Assembly (NCBI RefSeq): GCF_016841685.1
Contig: NZ_JAENYR010000001.1
Location: 4,591 to 68,590, forward strand
Length of the DNA: 64,000 bases
DNA from: Thiohalomonas denitrificans
GTDB lineage: Bacteria > Pseudomonadota > Gammaproteobacteria > Thiohalomonadales > Thiohalomonadaceae
Direction: 5' to 3'
The translations under genes and the position numbers were made by a program. The notes under the pieces are model-generated. The model made no database searches. It was not told where the DNA came from and worked only from the letters and a program-made list of their open reading frames with translations. Each line of letters begins with the position of its first letter. Position 1 is the first letter of the stretch. Below are positions 1-12,217 of this stretch, one piece after another.

Positions 1-85
1 CCACGGACCACGGACCACGGACCACGGACCACGGACCACGGACCACGGACCACGGACCACGGCCACGGCCACGGACCACGGACCA
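1..85. repeat. 7-bp tandem repeat (CCACGGA)n, truncated by window start
   Basis: Direct reading: ccacgga repeated about 8 times, then ccacggccacggaccacggaccatg. Confidence 0.9.
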
Positions 86-312
86 TGCAAGAGCAGGGGA
101 CAGTAGTTGGGACAGACCCCAAAGGGTGAAGTGGTCTAATAAGCAGAGGGTGAACAATTCGTGATGCCGCTTCTATCTGAGTACGAATTTTCGCGGAGGA
201 GTCGGATTCTGTGAAGGACAGTGGGGCCTCTACGAGTTCGGTCCCTGTAAAAAGAACAAGCGTTAGAAAGGCATTGCGATTGGCGGGAGATCGGCCGAAA
301 GGTAATCCCCGA

Positions 313-789
313 TCACCTCTTCAAAATTTTATATTTCTTGGCGAACTCTTCCTCAAGGAAAAAAACTAGGTTTTCGGTTTCTACAGCGACTTCGTCTAAT
401 AGTTTGCCGTCGAGCTGCTGTTGCTCATGATGGGCCGTGTCAAAGTTCTTTAAGGTTATCGCCTGTCTGAATCTTACGAAACGGTGACTTTGCGTCCGCT
501 TTTCACCAAAATTCAACAACTTCAAAGAACGGCCAAGTCGCTTGAGTCGGATCTTGATTTCTCTGCCTAGCTCTCGGTTGCAAGTCAGCTCTAAGTGATA
601 GTTGGTAGCCTTACGCTCTACATCCGCTATTTCTTTGCAGACCTGATCAAGTTGCGACCGGAGTTCTTTTCTAGTTTCTCTCGTGTTGTGTTGTCGGTTG
701 ATTATCAGCCACCCGAGAACGACAAGAGACCACGTAACGACCGGGGATATTGCGTTAAGAAGGGAGGGACATTCCGCTGTCTGGCTCAT
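313..789 (-). CDS. Hypothetical protein with N-terminal TM segment and charged/coiled-coil tail
   Basis: ORF 158 aa; TM stretch SPVVTWSLVVLGWLII; overlaps the upstream DUF4325 ORF end. Confidence 0.6.
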   Translation of the reverse strand: MSQTAECPSLLNAISPVVTWSLVVLGWLIINRQHNTRETRKELRSQLDQVCKEIADVERKATNYHLELTCNRELGREIKIRLKRLGRSLKLLNFGEKRTQSHRFVRFRQAITLKNFDTAHHEQQQLDGKLLDEVAVETENLVFFLEEEFAKKYKILKR

Positions 790-1093
790 CGCCGTGTTCT
801 ATATAGTCTTCAATTTCAAAGATAAGGCTGTCGTCAGCAGTCTCGAGGGTGAAAGATTTTTTAATCCGTTCGGGACTGAAACCAGCTCGAACAAGTCCAC
901 CGAAAGCTTCCTCTAAAAAAGAGGAGCCGTATCCGCGGGCGCCGTCTAGATTGATCACGGCCTTCTCACCGCTCTCAAGTACCGGCCGGAGGTATTCGTC
1001 ACGGAACTTTTCACCACTAAACGGGCCATCGTCATTGTAACGACCCGCTGGGTAAGGCGAGAAATCTTTTGCTATATCAATCATTTTGGTCAT
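755..1093 (-). CDS. STAS-like domain (DUF4325-type) protein
   Basis: 112 aa; AVINLDGARGYGSSFLEEAFGGLVRAGF resembles DUF4325; 4-nt overlap with upstream ORF. Confidence 0.7.
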   Translation of the reverse strand: MTKMIDIAKDFSPYPAGRYNDDGPFSGEKFRDEYLRPVLESGEKAVINLDGARGYGSSFLEEAFGGLVRAGFSPERIKKSFTLETADDSLIFEIEDYIEHGDEPDSGMSLPS

Positions 1094-2175
1094 TGTGGTG
1101 GGGCCGGTAGATCGCTAATGGGCACTGTCCATTGGATCAATGTGCCGAGGATCGAGTCCCTGTAGTTAACTACTCGGGTATTCCCGTTGGCGATGTAATC
1201 ATAGCACCTTTTGTTGCTCATAATAAGCAGGCGGGCAGCCGGAAATTGCTCAATCGCGTTCACAAGCTGCTTAAGACCCTTTCCCCGGTAGTGTTTTTCG
1301 GTCCTTGAGCGACTTTCCTTTAATGCTGCTTCTATGGCCTTCCCGTCTTTGGGCCGTTTTTGCAGAGCGATCAATCTTTTCCAAAGAGCGGGGCGCTTTA
1401 CAGGCAGCGTCTCTGGGATTCCGACGCCGAGATCACAAAAAACGACTGTTAGTTTTCCGTCACGCTCCTGGGAGAACATCCACCAGTCCTTGGATTTTGG
1501 GTCGGCGTTTAGCCCGTCTTTTCGCTTCCAAATATAGGCGTGATGGTGACAGTTGCTCATCGCCTCGGTGATTCCGACGTAAAGGCCTTCTGCGAGCCGA
1601 TTCGGAATAATGCCGTCGTAGTGTCCGAGGATTTCGTCGTATTTTTTGCCTTGTGCGCCATGCCCGTGAGCATGGCGCCAGTTGACAACATCGTCATGGC
1701 TTGGCTTGATTTTGGAATCAAACCCGAGCAACTCGTAGATTCCGACCTGCTTGAGGACTTCCGACACCTTATCATCGCGAGGGGCGAGGCATGATACGGG
1801 GGTACCCGGGTACGAACGAATTAAGCGACACAGCTCCGCCTTGAATAGGAGGGTGCCTTCGGCCGCCATTCGCTGGGTCCCGGTAAAGTCGATAACGACC
1901 GGTCGCTTTCCTTTTCCGATGGCTTCCCGGAGTTCTGAGATAAATTCACAGACCCTTTTTCTCAGAGGCTTAAAAAATATCCCGAATTCTTCGGGGGCTT
2001 TTACAGTCCGCTTCTCTTTGGCCCTGGCTGGCGTGCCGCGGCCCTGAGAACCACCGTGTTGCTGTTTATGTTTCCGGCGAGCTCGTTTTCTTTCTACCCG
2101 GATAAGGTATTGGCGGCGCTCGCTATCGACCCGCTTCATCAAACTATCCCCGCTATTCCCTGCTAATTCGGTCAT
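1090..2175 (-). CDS. STAS-like + GHKL/HATPase-domain protein
   Basis: 361 aa; N-box-like EAMSNCHHHAY, G1-like DLGVGIP, G2-like RGKGLKQLV; upstream STAS-like PVVIDFTGTQRMAAEGTLLFKAEL. Confidence 0.7.
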   Translation of the reverse strand: MTELAGNSGDSLMKRVDSERRQYLIRVERKRARRKHKQQHGGSQGRGTPARAKEKRTVKAPEEFGIFFKPLRKRVCEFISELREAIGKGKRPVVIDFTGTQRMAAEGTLLFKAELCRLIRSYPGTPVSCLAPRDDKVSEVLKQVGIYELLGFDSKIKPSHDDVVNWRHAHGHGAQGKKYDEILGHYDGIIPNRLAEGLYVGITEAMSNCHHHAYIWKRKDGLNADPKSKDWWMFSQERDGKLTVVFCDLGVGIPETLPVKRPALWKRLIALQKRPKDGKAIEAALKESRSRTEKHYRGKGLKQLVNAIEQFPAARLLIMSNKRCYDYIANGNTRVVNYRDSILGTLIQWTVPISDLPAPPQ

Positions 2176-2225
2176 TTTGCCACGGCGGGCCCTCGGAGCG
2201 ACAGAGAACCTGATGCTGGAGCTGA

Positions 2226-2372
2226 TCCATTAGGGCTATCAACCGCAACGAGGCGGAGGATGTGGCGCTGCAGGAGTTTATTCGCCTAGCGCCGGAGCCG
2301 GACGCGGAGGTGCCCCCAGAGCAGGCGGATGAGCTGGAGGAGATGGAACGGGAGTATCAGGAGATGGTGTGA
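2226..2372 (+). pseudogene. Possible truncated CDS remnant, acidic C-terminal fragment without start codon
   Basis: Open frame SIRAINRNEAEDVALQEFIRLAPEPDAEVPPEQADELEEMEREYQEMV* with no start; other frames interrupted. Confidence 0.25.
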
Positions 2373-2461
2373 AGCCGGGATCACGAAGACTGGGACGAGG
2401 AGAAGTAGCCTGTCCTAATTTACGGCTCCAAGTGCCAGGCAAGCCCGGGGGAGAGTGGGGG

Positions 2462-3160
2462 TCAAAGCCCCTCAGTGTCCATCCCATGCGCTGCGAGCCA
2501 ACGCTTTCGCCGCTCGAAATCGGGGAGAGTACGCTCGACCCGCCGCCAGAACGCGGGGGTGTGGTGGGATTCATGTAGATGCTCTAGTTCATGGATCACG
2601 ACGTACTCGGCGACCGTCCGAGGCAGCAGGATGGTTTTCCAGTGGAAGTAGAGCCAGTTGCCCCTGCCGCAGGAGCCCCAGCGGTAGCCGAGGTCCTGGA
2701 CCTTTATGCCGCCGGGCTGTACCTCCATGCGGGGGGCGTGCTCGGCAACCTTATGCGATAGCCACTCGTAGCCGTGGTCGGTGTACCAGCGGATAAACTG
2801 GGAGCGGCCCTCAGAGGCGGCGAGTGCGCGGCTTAGGCGGAAGCGGCCGCCGACTAGCTTTAGCGATGCAGCGGGATCGTCCACCAGCTTGAGGCGGTAG
2901 CTGCGGCCGAGGTAAAGGAAACCCTCGCCGTCGACAAATTCCTTTTTCGGGATCGCGCGCTGGAGTTGGGCCTTCTCCGCCAGCTTGGTGTAGATCCAGT
3001 AGCGCTTCTCCCGCACGAATCTGCGCAGTTCGTCCTCATCGGTGCCACGAGGCGCCGCCAGGACCAGCTCGCCGCCGCGGTCGACGGTGATCTGCACCGT
3101 CCTTCGGCGGCGGCTCAGTCGCAGGTCAAAGGCGAGGTCGTCGACCTGGAATGCGCTCAT
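2462..3160 (-). CDS. YgjP/SprT-like zinc metalloprotease (DUF45)
   Basis: 232 aa; HELEHLHESHHTPAFW motif; RWGSCG; overlaps hsdR stop by 4 nt. Confidence 0.85.
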   Translation of the reverse strand: MSAFQVDDLAFDLRLSRRRRTVQITVDRGGELVLAAPRGTDEDELRRFVREKRYWIYTKLAEKAQLQRAIPKKEFVDGEGFLYLGRSYRLKLVDDPAASLKLVGGRFRLSRALAASEGRSQFIRWYTDHGYEWLSHKVAEHAPRMEVQPGGIKVQDLGYRWGSCGRGNWLYFHWKTILLPRTVAEYVVIHELEHLHESHHTPAFWRRVERTLPDFERRKRWLAAHGMDTEGL

Positions 3161-6100
3161 ACCTTAATCAGCTTTTCGTGGTTAGCCCGTGCCAGTTCCA
3201 TCAGCTTGTCTACGGTCGCGTCGAGCGTTTTTAGGGGAAGCAGGCGGCGATGGAACAGTTCTTCGAATAGGCGGCCTCTCAGGCGGTCCTGGTCGGGGAT
3301 ATGAGAGGGTTTCCAGAAGTCCGGGATCTTAATCTCCCCGACTATGGTGTCCACGACCTCGATTGTCGCCTCATTGAGGGCCGCCGCGGTGGTTTCGTCC
3401 GGTTGGGCCTCATCGCCGAGCTTGGCTTCGGTGAGCCGACGCAGGAAGGGCAGGTAGTGGGGCGGCAGCCCTGATGGTTCTTCGCCGGGGATCGGCTGAT
3501 CCTCCCGCAGTTCATGGATCAGCCCCTCGAAGGCCTCCACCTGGGCCTCCCACTGGTCCTCCAGGTTATGCAGCAGCTCGTTGAGGCGTTCGCTCAGCTT
3601 GCCGAACTTTACGGGGTCCTCATCCAGGTGCTTGCGAATATGAGAGCGGATGGCATGCTCCATCTCCGAGGCCTTGGCCCGGTCGCTGACCTGACGGCGT
3701 ACATGGGTGTCGAATTCGGCGTCGGTTAGCTGTACCGGCGGGATCTTCGGGTCGATACCGAGCGAGATCACGTAGTCGTCAATCAGCTTGCGGACCTTGG
3801 CGCCGACATCCTTGCCAAGCGCCGGGGTGTCCTTGTAGCGGTTGCGGGCCACGGCGTGAATATAGGCCAGCTTCCTGGCATCGGCGGTGAACTCCAGGCC
3901 CTCGGGCCGGGGTAGGACCTCGTCCAGGGACTGGGTGAACTGCTTGAGCTTGACCGTGAACTCCGCTCGCACCCGCTCATCGGCGAGGGCGGTCACCGCC
4001 TCCTCGATGTCGTCCAGGCTCTCGACCCCGTGGGCACGCAGCACATCCACCGCCCGCAGATGGCGGTCTCGCAGCAACGGGATTTCGTCTTTCAGGCTCT
4101 GGAGGGCCCCTTCCACATCTTCGGCGCTGTAGGCGGCCAGGGCGTCCTTCAGGTGGTTGGCGACACCATAGTAGTCCACCACGATGCCGTGCTGCTTGCC
4201 GTGCCCGGTACGGTTGACGCGGGCAATGGCCTGCAACAGCTCCGCCTCGCGGATGGGCCGGTCCAGGTACATGACGCCCTCGATGGGCGCGTCGAAGCCG
4301 GTGAGGAGCATGGATTTGACGATGAGAAAGGCGAGCGGGTCGGCCTTCTCCGGGTCCTTATGGGCCATCGGCCGCTTGAAGCGCTTGATATGGTCCTCCA
4401 CGGCGGCCCGGTCGCTCCACTTGGCCCAGCTCGGATCGTCATTGTTGCCGCCACTGATGACCACGGCGAACTCCAATCGCCCCAACCGTTCACGCTGGCG
4501 CCAGGCCTGGACGGCCGCCTGGACCCGTGGCGGCCGCTGCATCAGTGCTTCATCGTCCATGGCCTTATCGGCAGGGCTCAGGGTCATCGCCTCCTCCAGC
4601 AGCGCCTTGCGGGCCTGCTCGAAGTATTCCTGGTAGCGAACGGCCGCCCGGCGGCTGTAGGCCACTACTTGGGCCTTGTAGCCGTTGGGCAGGATGTGGG
4701 TGACGTAGTGGCGGAGCATGTCTGCCGCCTTCTCCTCGATGAGCTTGGGCGCCTCCAGGATCTGTCCCTTGGTAGCGTACTTCTTCTTGATCGCCTCCAG
4801 CTCCTCGCGGGTCCGCTCCCGGAACAGGTCCTCGAACAAATCATCGAGGCTGCCGCCCTCCTTGACGGCGCCGGTTGCGGTGCGGCCCTCGTAGAGGATC
4901 GGCACCGTAGAGCCATCGCGCTCCGCCTCCTTGATGGTGTAGCGGTCGATGAATTCCCCGAAGATATCGTGGGTGCGCTTTTTGTCGCCCATGATGATGG
5001 GCGTGCCGGTAAAGCCGATGCGGGCACAGTTGGGCAGGGCTTGGAGTAGGTTGGCGTGTAGGTCACCGGCCTGGGTGCGGTGGGCCTCGTCCACCATCAC
5101 CAGGATGTCCTCGCTCTCGTTGAGTACATCGAAGGGCTTGCTGACCTTGGGCGGCTTAACCGGAGCGTCCTCCGCGACCCGGCGACCCCAGCCCAGTGTC
5201 TCCTCCTTCATGGGGTAGGCCTTATCGTGCTCGCGGTACTTCTGGATGGTGGCGAACACCAGTCCTGGTCCGGGGCGCTTGACCAGCGCTTTCACCTTGC
5301 TGGTCTTCTTCGCCACCTCTACGGTCTCGCCGGCCAGGCTGGCGGTCTCCGAGAGCTGCTGTTGGAGGTCCTTGCGGTCGGTGATGACCACCACCTTGAA
5401 GCGGCGCAGGGCCGGGTCGGTGCGGAGCTTTCGTACCAGAAACACCATGGTCAGGCTCTTGCCGCTGCCTTGGGTGTGCCAGATGATGCCGCCCCGGCGG
5501 TCATGTTCGCCATCCTCCCGGCGGGTCTTGCCGCGCTTGAGGCGCTCGACGGCGCGGGTGACGGCACGGAACTGCTGGTAGCGACAGACCAGCTTCACGG
5601 TCTGGCCGCCCAGGGTCGTGAACAGGGCGTAGTGACGGATGATGTCGAGCAGGTTCGCCCGGTCCAGCATGCCGGCGATGAGCCGCTGCTGGCTGGAAAG
5701 CTGGCTCCCGCCCAGCTCGACCGCAATTTCCGCCTCGGTGCGGGGCTCCACCGTCTTCCAGTTCAAATAGTGCTCAAAGGCGGCGCTGATGGTGCCGACG
5801 CGGGCGTCGTCGAAGTTGGTGGCGATGAGAAACTGGTTGGTATGGAACAGGGCCGGGGCGCCCTCGTTCTCCTCCACCTCGAAGGCAGCTTTGCGCTGGT
5901 TGGAATAGCGGCGCAACTGGTCCACCGCCTCCGCAATGCCCTCGGGTGCGATGCGGCTCTTGCACTCGACAACCACCAGCGGAATCCCGTTCACTAGCAG
6001 GACGATGTCGGGGATGATGTGGCCCTTGGCGCTGTCGTGACCTGGCGGGCACTTCACCTTGTACTGGTTGATGACGGTGAAGCGATTATTCTCGGGGTGA

Positions 6101-6468
6101 ACCCAGTCGATGTACTGGATGGTCTGACCGCGGCCTCCGTCCCACTCGGGGAGACCTTCGACGGAGATCCCTTTTAGGAGCAGCTCGGTGGCCTGCTGGT
6201 TGGCCTCTATGAGCTTGGCGGCAGGAATACGGGTCAGGGCACCGACGGCCTGCGAGAGGTGCTCCTCGTCCAGCCAAGGCTCGCCCTTGTGGAGATTGAT
6301 GCGGCGGACCTGCTCGCGCAGCACCTCCTCCTGGATCATCTGGGCGAAGCTGTCGCGGGAGGTTACAGCCGGGTGCTCGACTGAACCCTCGATAGTCTTC
6401 CACCCCATCCCTTGCAGCTGCTGGATGAAGGGCAGTTCTACGTCCTTATATTCCGGTCCGCTCACCAC
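3157..6468 (-). CDS. hsdR: Type I restriction endonuclease subunit R
   Basis: 1103 aa; nuclease VVVECKS; Walker A TQGSGKSL; DEAH-like VDEAHRTQ; GFTGTP. Confidence 0.95.
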   Translation of the reverse strand: MVSGPEYKDVELPFIQQLQGMGWKTIEGSVEHPAVTSRDSFAQMIQEEVLREQVRRINLHKGEPWLDEEHLSQAVGALTRIPAAKLIEANQQATELLLKGISVEGLPEWDGGRGQTIQYIDWVHPENNRFTVINQYKVKCPPGHDSAKGHIIPDIVLLVNGIPLVVVECKSRIAPEGIAEAVDQLRRYSNQRKAAFEVEENEGAPALFHTNQFLIATNFDDARVGTISAAFEHYLNWKTVEPRTEAEIAVELGGSQLSSQQRLIAGMLDRANLLDIIRHYALFTTLGGQTVKLVCRYQQFRAVTRAVERLKRGKTRREDGEHDRRGGIIWHTQGSGKSLTMVFLVRKLRTDPALRRFKVVVITDRKDLQQQLSETASLAGETVEVAKKTSKVKALVKRPGPGLVFATIQKYREHDKAYPMKEETLGWGRRVAEDAPVKPPKVSKPFDVLNESEDILVMVDEAHRTQAGDLHANLLQALPNCARIGFTGTPIIMGDKKRTHDIFGEFIDRYTIKEAERDGSTVPILYEGRTATGAVKEGGSLDDLFEDLFRERTREELEAIKKKYATKGQILEAPKLIEEKAADMLRHYVTHILPNGYKAQVVAYSRRAAVRYQEYFEQARKALLEEAMTLSPADKAMDDEALMQRPPRVQAAVQAWRQRERLGRLEFAVVISGGNNDDPSWAKWSDRAAVEDHIKRFKRPMAHKDPEKADPLAFLIVKSMLLTGFDAPIEGVMYLDRPIREAELLQAIARVNRTGHGKQHGIVVDYYGVANHLKDALAAYSAEDVEGALQSLKDEIPLLRDRHLRAVDVLRAHGVESLDDIEEAVTALADERVRAEFTVKLKQFTQSLDEVLPRPEGLEFTADARKLAYIHAVARNRYKDTPALGKDVGAKVRKLIDDYVISLGIDPKIPPVQLTDAEFDTHVRRQVSDRAKASEMEHAIRSHIRKHLDEDPVKFGKLSERLNELLHNLEDQWEAQVEAFEGLIHELREDQPIPGEEPSGLPPHYLPFLRRLTEAKLGDEAQPDETTAAALNEATIEVVDTIVGEIKIPDFWKPSHIPDQDRLRGRLFEELFHRRLLPLKTLDATVDKLMELARANHEKLIKV

Positions 6469-6523
6469 GATGGCCTGCTTGTTATGTTCTATTTTGCCAA
6501 TGACCCTACCCGTGAAGAGCCGT

Positions 6524-7516
6524 TCAATCCAGCTCGCTCTCTGGCAGGTCCCACTCTAAAGGGCGCGGATCGCCGGTCTGGTAGAACTGGCGCACTACCT
6601 TGATGTAATGCAGAAAATCCTTGTTTTCGGTGGCGAGCCGGTTCGCGGTGTCCCAATCGATTTCAGTTCGCTCATGGGCCGGAACCAGGATCTGGCTTTC
6701 GGCAGGGTTTCCCGTGTTAAGGTGAATCAGGCCGACGCCATGCGCGGCGGAGAGCATGCGCAGCTCTTTCAGTGTCTCCGCCCCCTCCACTTCGGCCGCG
6801 ACCAGATAGCCGTAGTTGCCCCAGGACGAGTTGGAGACGGACTGGAAGAAGCACTCGCGCACATTAGAGCGGTTGAGCAGCAGTTTGACCTCGAACGACC
6901 AGAGCTTGGTTTGCTTGTCCGAGTACTGGTTGACGCAGCTCTTAACCTCCCGGTGCCACTCGGCACTGAGATCCTCCATGGCGACCAGGTCGGGGTAGAG
7001 CCACTTGTTGCCGTTTGGCCCCCGGCGATTGGCGGCACGCTTCTCGTCGATGCGCCGGGAGTAGATCCCGAACTCGGTCCAGAGATACTGCGAGAGCATG
7101 GGATAGAGCTCGTATTCGAGGAGCTTCTTCTTGCCCCCCTGGGTATATGAGGGCTCAACGTCGGGCGTCCCGCCGTGATCTTCCGCCGCAGCACCGGACA
7201 CTCCTAGCTGCTCGACATCCTCGACCTCCTGGGCGTCCGTCTTCGAGGTGAAATAGTATTTTCGGGGCCGCTCTTCCGTGGTCTTGACCTGCGGGGTTTT
7301 CTTCTGAATGTCAGGCCGAATGGCCCCGATCTCGGCCACGATTTGGGTCAGCAGTTCATCGTCGCTATTAAGGGTATCGCTGCGCTCCTTCTTCGCCCGG
7401 CACGCCTCGGGGTAGGTCTCGAACAGCCACGTCGCGATCTCCCTTGCGGTGAACTTCTCTTCCGGGTGCTCCTTGAGGAAGCGGGTGACCTTCTCTCTGA
7501 GTTTCAAGCCTGCCAT
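6524..7516 (-). CDS. COG2958/HrgA-like protein: N-terminal winged helix + putative PD-(D/E)xK domain
   Basis: 330 aa; N-term wHTH-like; YPDLVAME...WSFEVKLLL...FFQSVSNSSWGNYGYLVA. Confidence 0.6.
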   Translation of the reverse strand: MAGLKLREKVTRFLKEHPEEKFTAREIATWLFETYPEACRAKKERSDTLNSDDELLTQIVAEIGAIRPDIQKKTPQVKTTEERPRKYYFTSKTDAQEVEDVEQLGVSGAAAEDHGGTPDVEPSYTQGGKKKLLEYELYPMLSQYLWTEFGIYSRRIDEKRAANRRGPNGNKWLYPDLVAMEDLSAEWHREVKSCVNQYSDKQTKLWSFEVKLLLNRSNVRECFFQSVSNSSWGNYGYLVAAEVEGAETLKELRMLSAAHGVGLIHLNTGNPAESQILVPAHERTEIDWDTANRLATENKDFLHYIKVVRQFYQTGDPRPLEWDLPESELD

Positions 7517-7530
7517 TTGTTTCGCCCTGC

Positions 7531-8830
7531 TTATCCGTGTGCCAATTCGGCAGTTTCCAGTAGAGGGGTGACGCGGACGCGGCCGGTGAGGAGGTCGTCC
7601 ATGAGGCCCATTTTCTGGGTCATAAGTTTGCTCAGCGAACAGTTTTCACTTTTGAGCCTGACATTCATGCCGTAGAGGACTGAGTTGACCGTATGCTGTT
7701 CGTGTATAGGCGCCAGCGGGATCGGAAAGGCCTTCAATTGAGTGGAGTTGATGGACGCCAAATTCGTACTTTGTTTGGACGAGCGCAAAAAATAGGTCTT
7801 GCCACCTGGAGAAGCGCAGTAGGCTGCTAGGTAGTCCGATAGAAGCACGCTCGGGTCAGGCCGCACACGGAAAACGTGGTTTTGGTGGACGCAATCGGCG
7901 ATTTCGTTGCGCCAGACGGTGCCGCGCCCGAGTTTGTCGTAATCGCCCCCCTCGTTCATAAGTACATCGCCATCCTGGAGGCGGTACTTCTCGGCGTCCG
8001 AGGCAGTAACTCGGATGTACTTGATCTCGGAGAGGTCCAGGTAGCCGTCCTGTACGTTCGCCACCCGCAGGTACGGGACAAGCTTTGCCGAGAGTCCGGG
8101 AGATGCTCCGCCTAGCGTGACGCCACTGACGATTTCGGACAATCTGCCAAGGGGTGTTACCTCCCACTCCCTCGGAATCCGCCCCAAGGGCGACTCTTTG
8201 TAAAGCTGCGGGGCTTGGTCGGGGGTGGAGCGGAGTTGACCGTTTTGGTCGATGCCGCGGGTGAGCAGGTCGGTGAGCAGGCCCTGCTTGATGCGCTCCA
8301 GCTTGGCGATCAGCGCCTCGGTCTGGCGGATTTGGGTGTCCAGGGTGTCGAGGATTTGGGCGATTTTCTTTTGCTCACGCGTCGCAGGCACGGGGATAGG
8401 CAGTACCCCGAGCTGTTGTTGGTTGATCGAAGGCAACGCACCGACTTGAACGAAATCGGCGAAATCCACAGTAAGCAGCTGCCAGTACAGCCACTGGTCC
8501 GAGACATCTGCCTTGGCGGAGACAGCGACCACATTGTTGTCGAATAGGGAATCTTGGCCCAGCTCGCGACGGCGGTTCAAAAGCAAAGCTGCGCCAACCT
8601 TTGCGAACGCAATGCCGCCCTCAGGAGCAGGTTTCCAATTCAGCTTTTCTGCCAGCTGCCTACTGACATAGTTGTTGGCACTGCAAAGACGGCGCTCATT
8701 CCCCTCTCGGGACATATCGCTAACCTTGAAGAAGGGTAATTCGCCTTCTTGCTGGCCTTGGAACACTTCGGGGAAGGCGAAACCCGAATGAAAGTTGGCC
8801 ACCTCCGCTAGTGGTTTCACCGGCCAATTT

Positions 8831-8838
<8 letters not shown>
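7531..8838 (-). CDS. hsdS: Type I restriction specificity subunit S
   Basis: 435 aa, two TRD-like halves; [39 protein letters not shown] and [11 protein letters not shown]. Confidence 0.93.
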
Positions 8839-11293
<2,455 letters not shown>

Positions 11294-11450
11294 TGAGGCT
11301 GGATCGTCCTTTGTTCTTTGTCAGGTATCGCTCTCAACCGGAGCGGTCTCCGGGTGGAAATGGTTAGGGTATCACCTATCGCCGACTCTCCCATGGACCC
11401 TCTCTCTCTGGGCGCTCCCTCACTGGGAGACATGGTATATATCTAAGAAG

Positions 11451-11580
11451 CACCCCGAATAAGGGGCAGGCAAAAGGTCCAAATGGCCGTGTACTACCCC
11501 GAATAAAGGGTAACTGAAACGGTCGTTTCGAGACTACTGCCCCCTATGCGGGGTAGGTTGCCCTTTATGCGGGGCAGGGA
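11451..11580. repeat. Four short palindromic repeats, about CCCC-N2-AT-N2-GGGG-NAGG, spanning a stop codon
   Basis: caccccgaataaggggcagg, taccccgaataaagggtaac, tgccccctatgcggggtagg, tgccctttatgcggggcagg. Confidence 0.75.
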
Positions 11581-11992
11581 TTTCACGGTCTTCCGGGTTG
11601 TGCCCTAATTTCCACCACCCCAGGGGGGCATTGGTCGACGGCCGATCCAATTTGCCGCCGCACTCGTCTATAGGCAGAAAGGTCAGCGCATAGAGGCTCG
11701 GAAAATTCCGCCCGCCTTGGCGAGTTTTGATGATCCAGCCGGTTTCAAGCAGCTCCACCAAGGCGTTTTGCAAGCTGCTTTTGGACTTCCAGCCCCTTCT
11801 TTCCATAATCGAAAACGCGGCGGTGAGATCGCCGTTGTTGGTGCCCCGATATTGCGCACCCAAATCCACCAGCAGTTTCACGGCCTGACTCGATAGCCGC
11901 GCATAGTTCCAGTGGTCAGTGCAGATGCGCGGGAGGGCGAAAAACGGCGGGCCTTTCCGGCGATTCTTAACTCGTTCTCGTAATTGGGCCAT
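11534..11992 (-). CDS. Mobile-element type hypothetical protein (probable wHTH) with C-terminal P-x-P-H-[KR]-G-Q repeats
   Basis: 152 aa; C-term APHKGQPTPHRGQ encoded by the palindromic repeats. Confidence 0.6.
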   Translation of the reverse strand: MAQLRERVKNRRKGPPFFALPRICTDHWNYARLSSQAVKLLVDLGAQYRGTNNGDLTAAFSIMERRGWKSKSSLQNALVELLETGWIIKTRQGGRNFPSLYALTFLPIDECGGKLDRPSTNAPLGWWKLGHNPEDREIPAPHKGQPTPHRGQ

Positions 11993-12173
11993 TATTCATC
12001 CCATTCCAGGAGGAACAAAGAGCATCGGCCTTATCGCCGCTGATGCCCTCTCGAAAGTCGTTGGAAGGTCTGGGAGCCACAGCCTCCGCGGCTAAGGCGT
12101 CCAGTTCCTCGACCCAGTCGATTTGTTTCTTGGTGGATTCGTGCGCGGCCTTGTTTGCGGTCTCTTTCGCCAT
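11967..12173 (-). CDS. Small hypothetical protein
   Basis: 68 aa; overlaps next ORF, co-oriented. Confidence 0.4.
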   Translation of the reverse strand: MAKETANKAAHESTKKQIDWVEELDALAAEAVAPRPSNDFREGISGDKADALCSSWNGMNNGPITRTS

Positions 12174-12217
12174 ATCAGCTGTCCCCGTTTGCGGTTGGCC
12201 ATAGGGGGCAGCACCAC

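Noticed and set aside
4030-5049. Long plus-strand ORFs (4030-5049, 5080-5997) opposite hsdR
   Set aside because: Antisense to a clearly recognised hsdR; high-GC shadow ORFs without domain motifs.
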